This document shows, piece by piece, positions 5,601 through 6,256 of a DNA stretch of 6,256 nucleotides. Origin of the DNA: Acidiferrobacterales bacterium. GTDB taxonomy: Bacteria; Pseudomonadota; Gammaproteobacteria; Acidiferrobacterales; Sulfurifustaceae. Each line of letters opens with the position of its first letter. Position 1 is the first letter of the stretch. A program made the translations under genes and the position numbers. The stretch spans positions 1 to 6,256 of the forward strand of contig WGFP01000030.1 of the NCBI GenBank assembly GCA_015492195.1, written 5' to 3'. The notes under the pieces were generated by a model. The model did not search any database. It was not told the DNA's origin and worked only from the letters and a program-made list of their open reading frames with translations.

Positions 5601-6256
5601 TTAATGATCGCGATGAACGGAAAAATGGGCTAGATCGAGGAGCGCTTGTTTGTAGGGCGAATCCGGTATCGCGGCCAAGGCCTGTTCGGCAAGGCACGCC
5701 TCCTCCTCGGCTTTGCGCGCAGTGTACGCGATGGAACCTATTGATTCAATGGCATTCACGACGGCGTCGATTTTTTTCAGGTCTCCATCTTCAATGGCCT
5801 TACGAATCAGTTCACGCTCCTGGGCGTTTCCCTCCCGCAGGGCATGAATAAGCGGCAGGGTGGGTTTGCCTTCCGCCAAATCGTCCCCGATGTTTTTTCC
5901 AAGCGATCGATTGTCACGGCGGTAATCCAATGCATCGTCGATCAACTGAAACGCAATGCCGAGGTGCAGGCCGTAGGTTGCCATGGCGGTTTCCGTTTTC
6001 TTGTTCTGGTTGCTGATTACGGCGCCGAGTTGTGCCGCTGCCTCGAACAGTTTCGCGGTTTTGCTGCGGATGACATTAAGGTAGCGTTCTTCGGTGGTAT
6101 CCGGATCATGGCAATTCAGTAATTGCATCACTTCGCCCCGGGCGATGGTGTTGGTGGTGTGGGCAAGTATCTCCATCACCCGCATGCTGTTGACCTCGAC
6201 CATCATTTCAAAGGCGCGCGAGTACAAAAAATCACCCACCAAGACGCTGGCCTCGT
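5601..6256 (-). CDS. ispB: Octaprenyl diphosphate synthase IspB, C-terminal 217 residues (N-terminus beyond window)
   Basis: A trans-polyprenyl synthase that builds the long isoprenoid side chain of ubiquinone from farnesyl diphosphate and isopentenyl diphosphate in the cytoplasm. The visible part opens E-A-S-V-L-V-G-D-F-L-Y-S-R-A-F, which follows the first Asp-rich motif in this family. It contains K-T-A-K-L-F (65-70), the second Asp-rich motif D-D-A-L-D (106-110) preceded by F-Q-L-I, then L-G-K-N-x-G-D-D (118-125) and G-K-P-T-L-P-L (129-135). These are the Mg2+-diphosphate binding residues of the chain-elongating site. The family is about 320 residues, so roughly 105 N-terminal residues and the first D-D-x-x-D motif are off the right edge. 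The gene ends in TAA and the C-terminal H-R-D-H is normal for the family. Chain length cannot be read from this part, so solanesyl or related synthase activity is possible. Confidence 0.93.
   Translation of the reverse strand, partial: EASVLVGDFLYSRAFEMMVEVNSMRVMEILAHTTNTIARGEVMQLLNCHDPDTTEERYLNVIRSKTAKLFEAAAQLGAVISNQNKKTETAMATYGLHLGIAFQLIDDALDYRRDNRSLGKNIGDDLAEGKPTLPLIHALREGNAQERELIRKAIEDGDLKKIDAVVNAIESIGSIAYTARKAEEEACLAEQALAAIPDSPYKQALLDLAHFSVHRDH

Noticed and set aside
1..6256. Insertion sequence, CRISPR array, toxin-antitoxin or phage module
   Set aside because: No transposase, regularly spaced repeats or paired small genes were seen; the coding content is fully explained by the ispB, tRNA and pilus genes.

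Overview
The window reads as chromosomal DNA of a gammaproteobacterium; the genus cannot be fixed from sequence alone. The evidence is a GG-N10-GC (sigma-54) type IV pilin promoter, a PilS/PilR pair preceded by a small PP0621-type zinc-ribbon protein, an IspB-type polyprenyl synthase, and the protein sequences themselves. Every gene I can support lies on the minus strand, so the window is read from right (6256) to left (1).

In transcription order: the C-terminal two thirds of ispB (octaprenyl diphosphate synthase, 5601-6256, cut by the right edge); tRNA-Pro(CGG) only 4 nt after it (5520-5596); a GC-rich spacer with strong dyad symmetry (5356-5519); a PP0621-family small membrane zinc-ribbon protein (5092-5355); pilS sensor kinase (3371-5047); pilR response regulator (2010-3374, overlapping pilS by 4 nt, ATGA); a 420-nt regulatory region (1590-2009); pilA major pilin (1134-1589); an intrinsic terminator (1075-1101); and the first 353 codons of a PglL/TfpO-type pilin O-oligosaccharyltransferase (1-1059, cut by the left edge).

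The core is a type IV pilus regulatory and structural locus. PilS senses a signal at the inner membrane (in Pseudomonas, unassembled pilin) and phosphorylates PilR, which activates sigma-54 RNA polymerase at pilA. A well-matched -24/-12 element at 1811-1826 in the pilR-pilA gap fits this. It lies about 220 nt before the pilA start codon, so the mRNA would carry an unusually long leader. That leader can form two mutually exclusive stems, one of which is followed by six Us. The adjacent PglL-type gene predicts that the pilin is O-glycosylated.

The less ordinary points are the pilA leader, a pilin lacking the usual C-terminal cysteine pair, a candidate promoter that would let pglL escape the pilA terminator, and an inverted copy of the tRNA-Pro 3' end just downstream of the tRNA. 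I see no insertion sequence, CRISPR array or phage gene. Most of the window is conserved pilus and housekeeping DNA rather than a new system.
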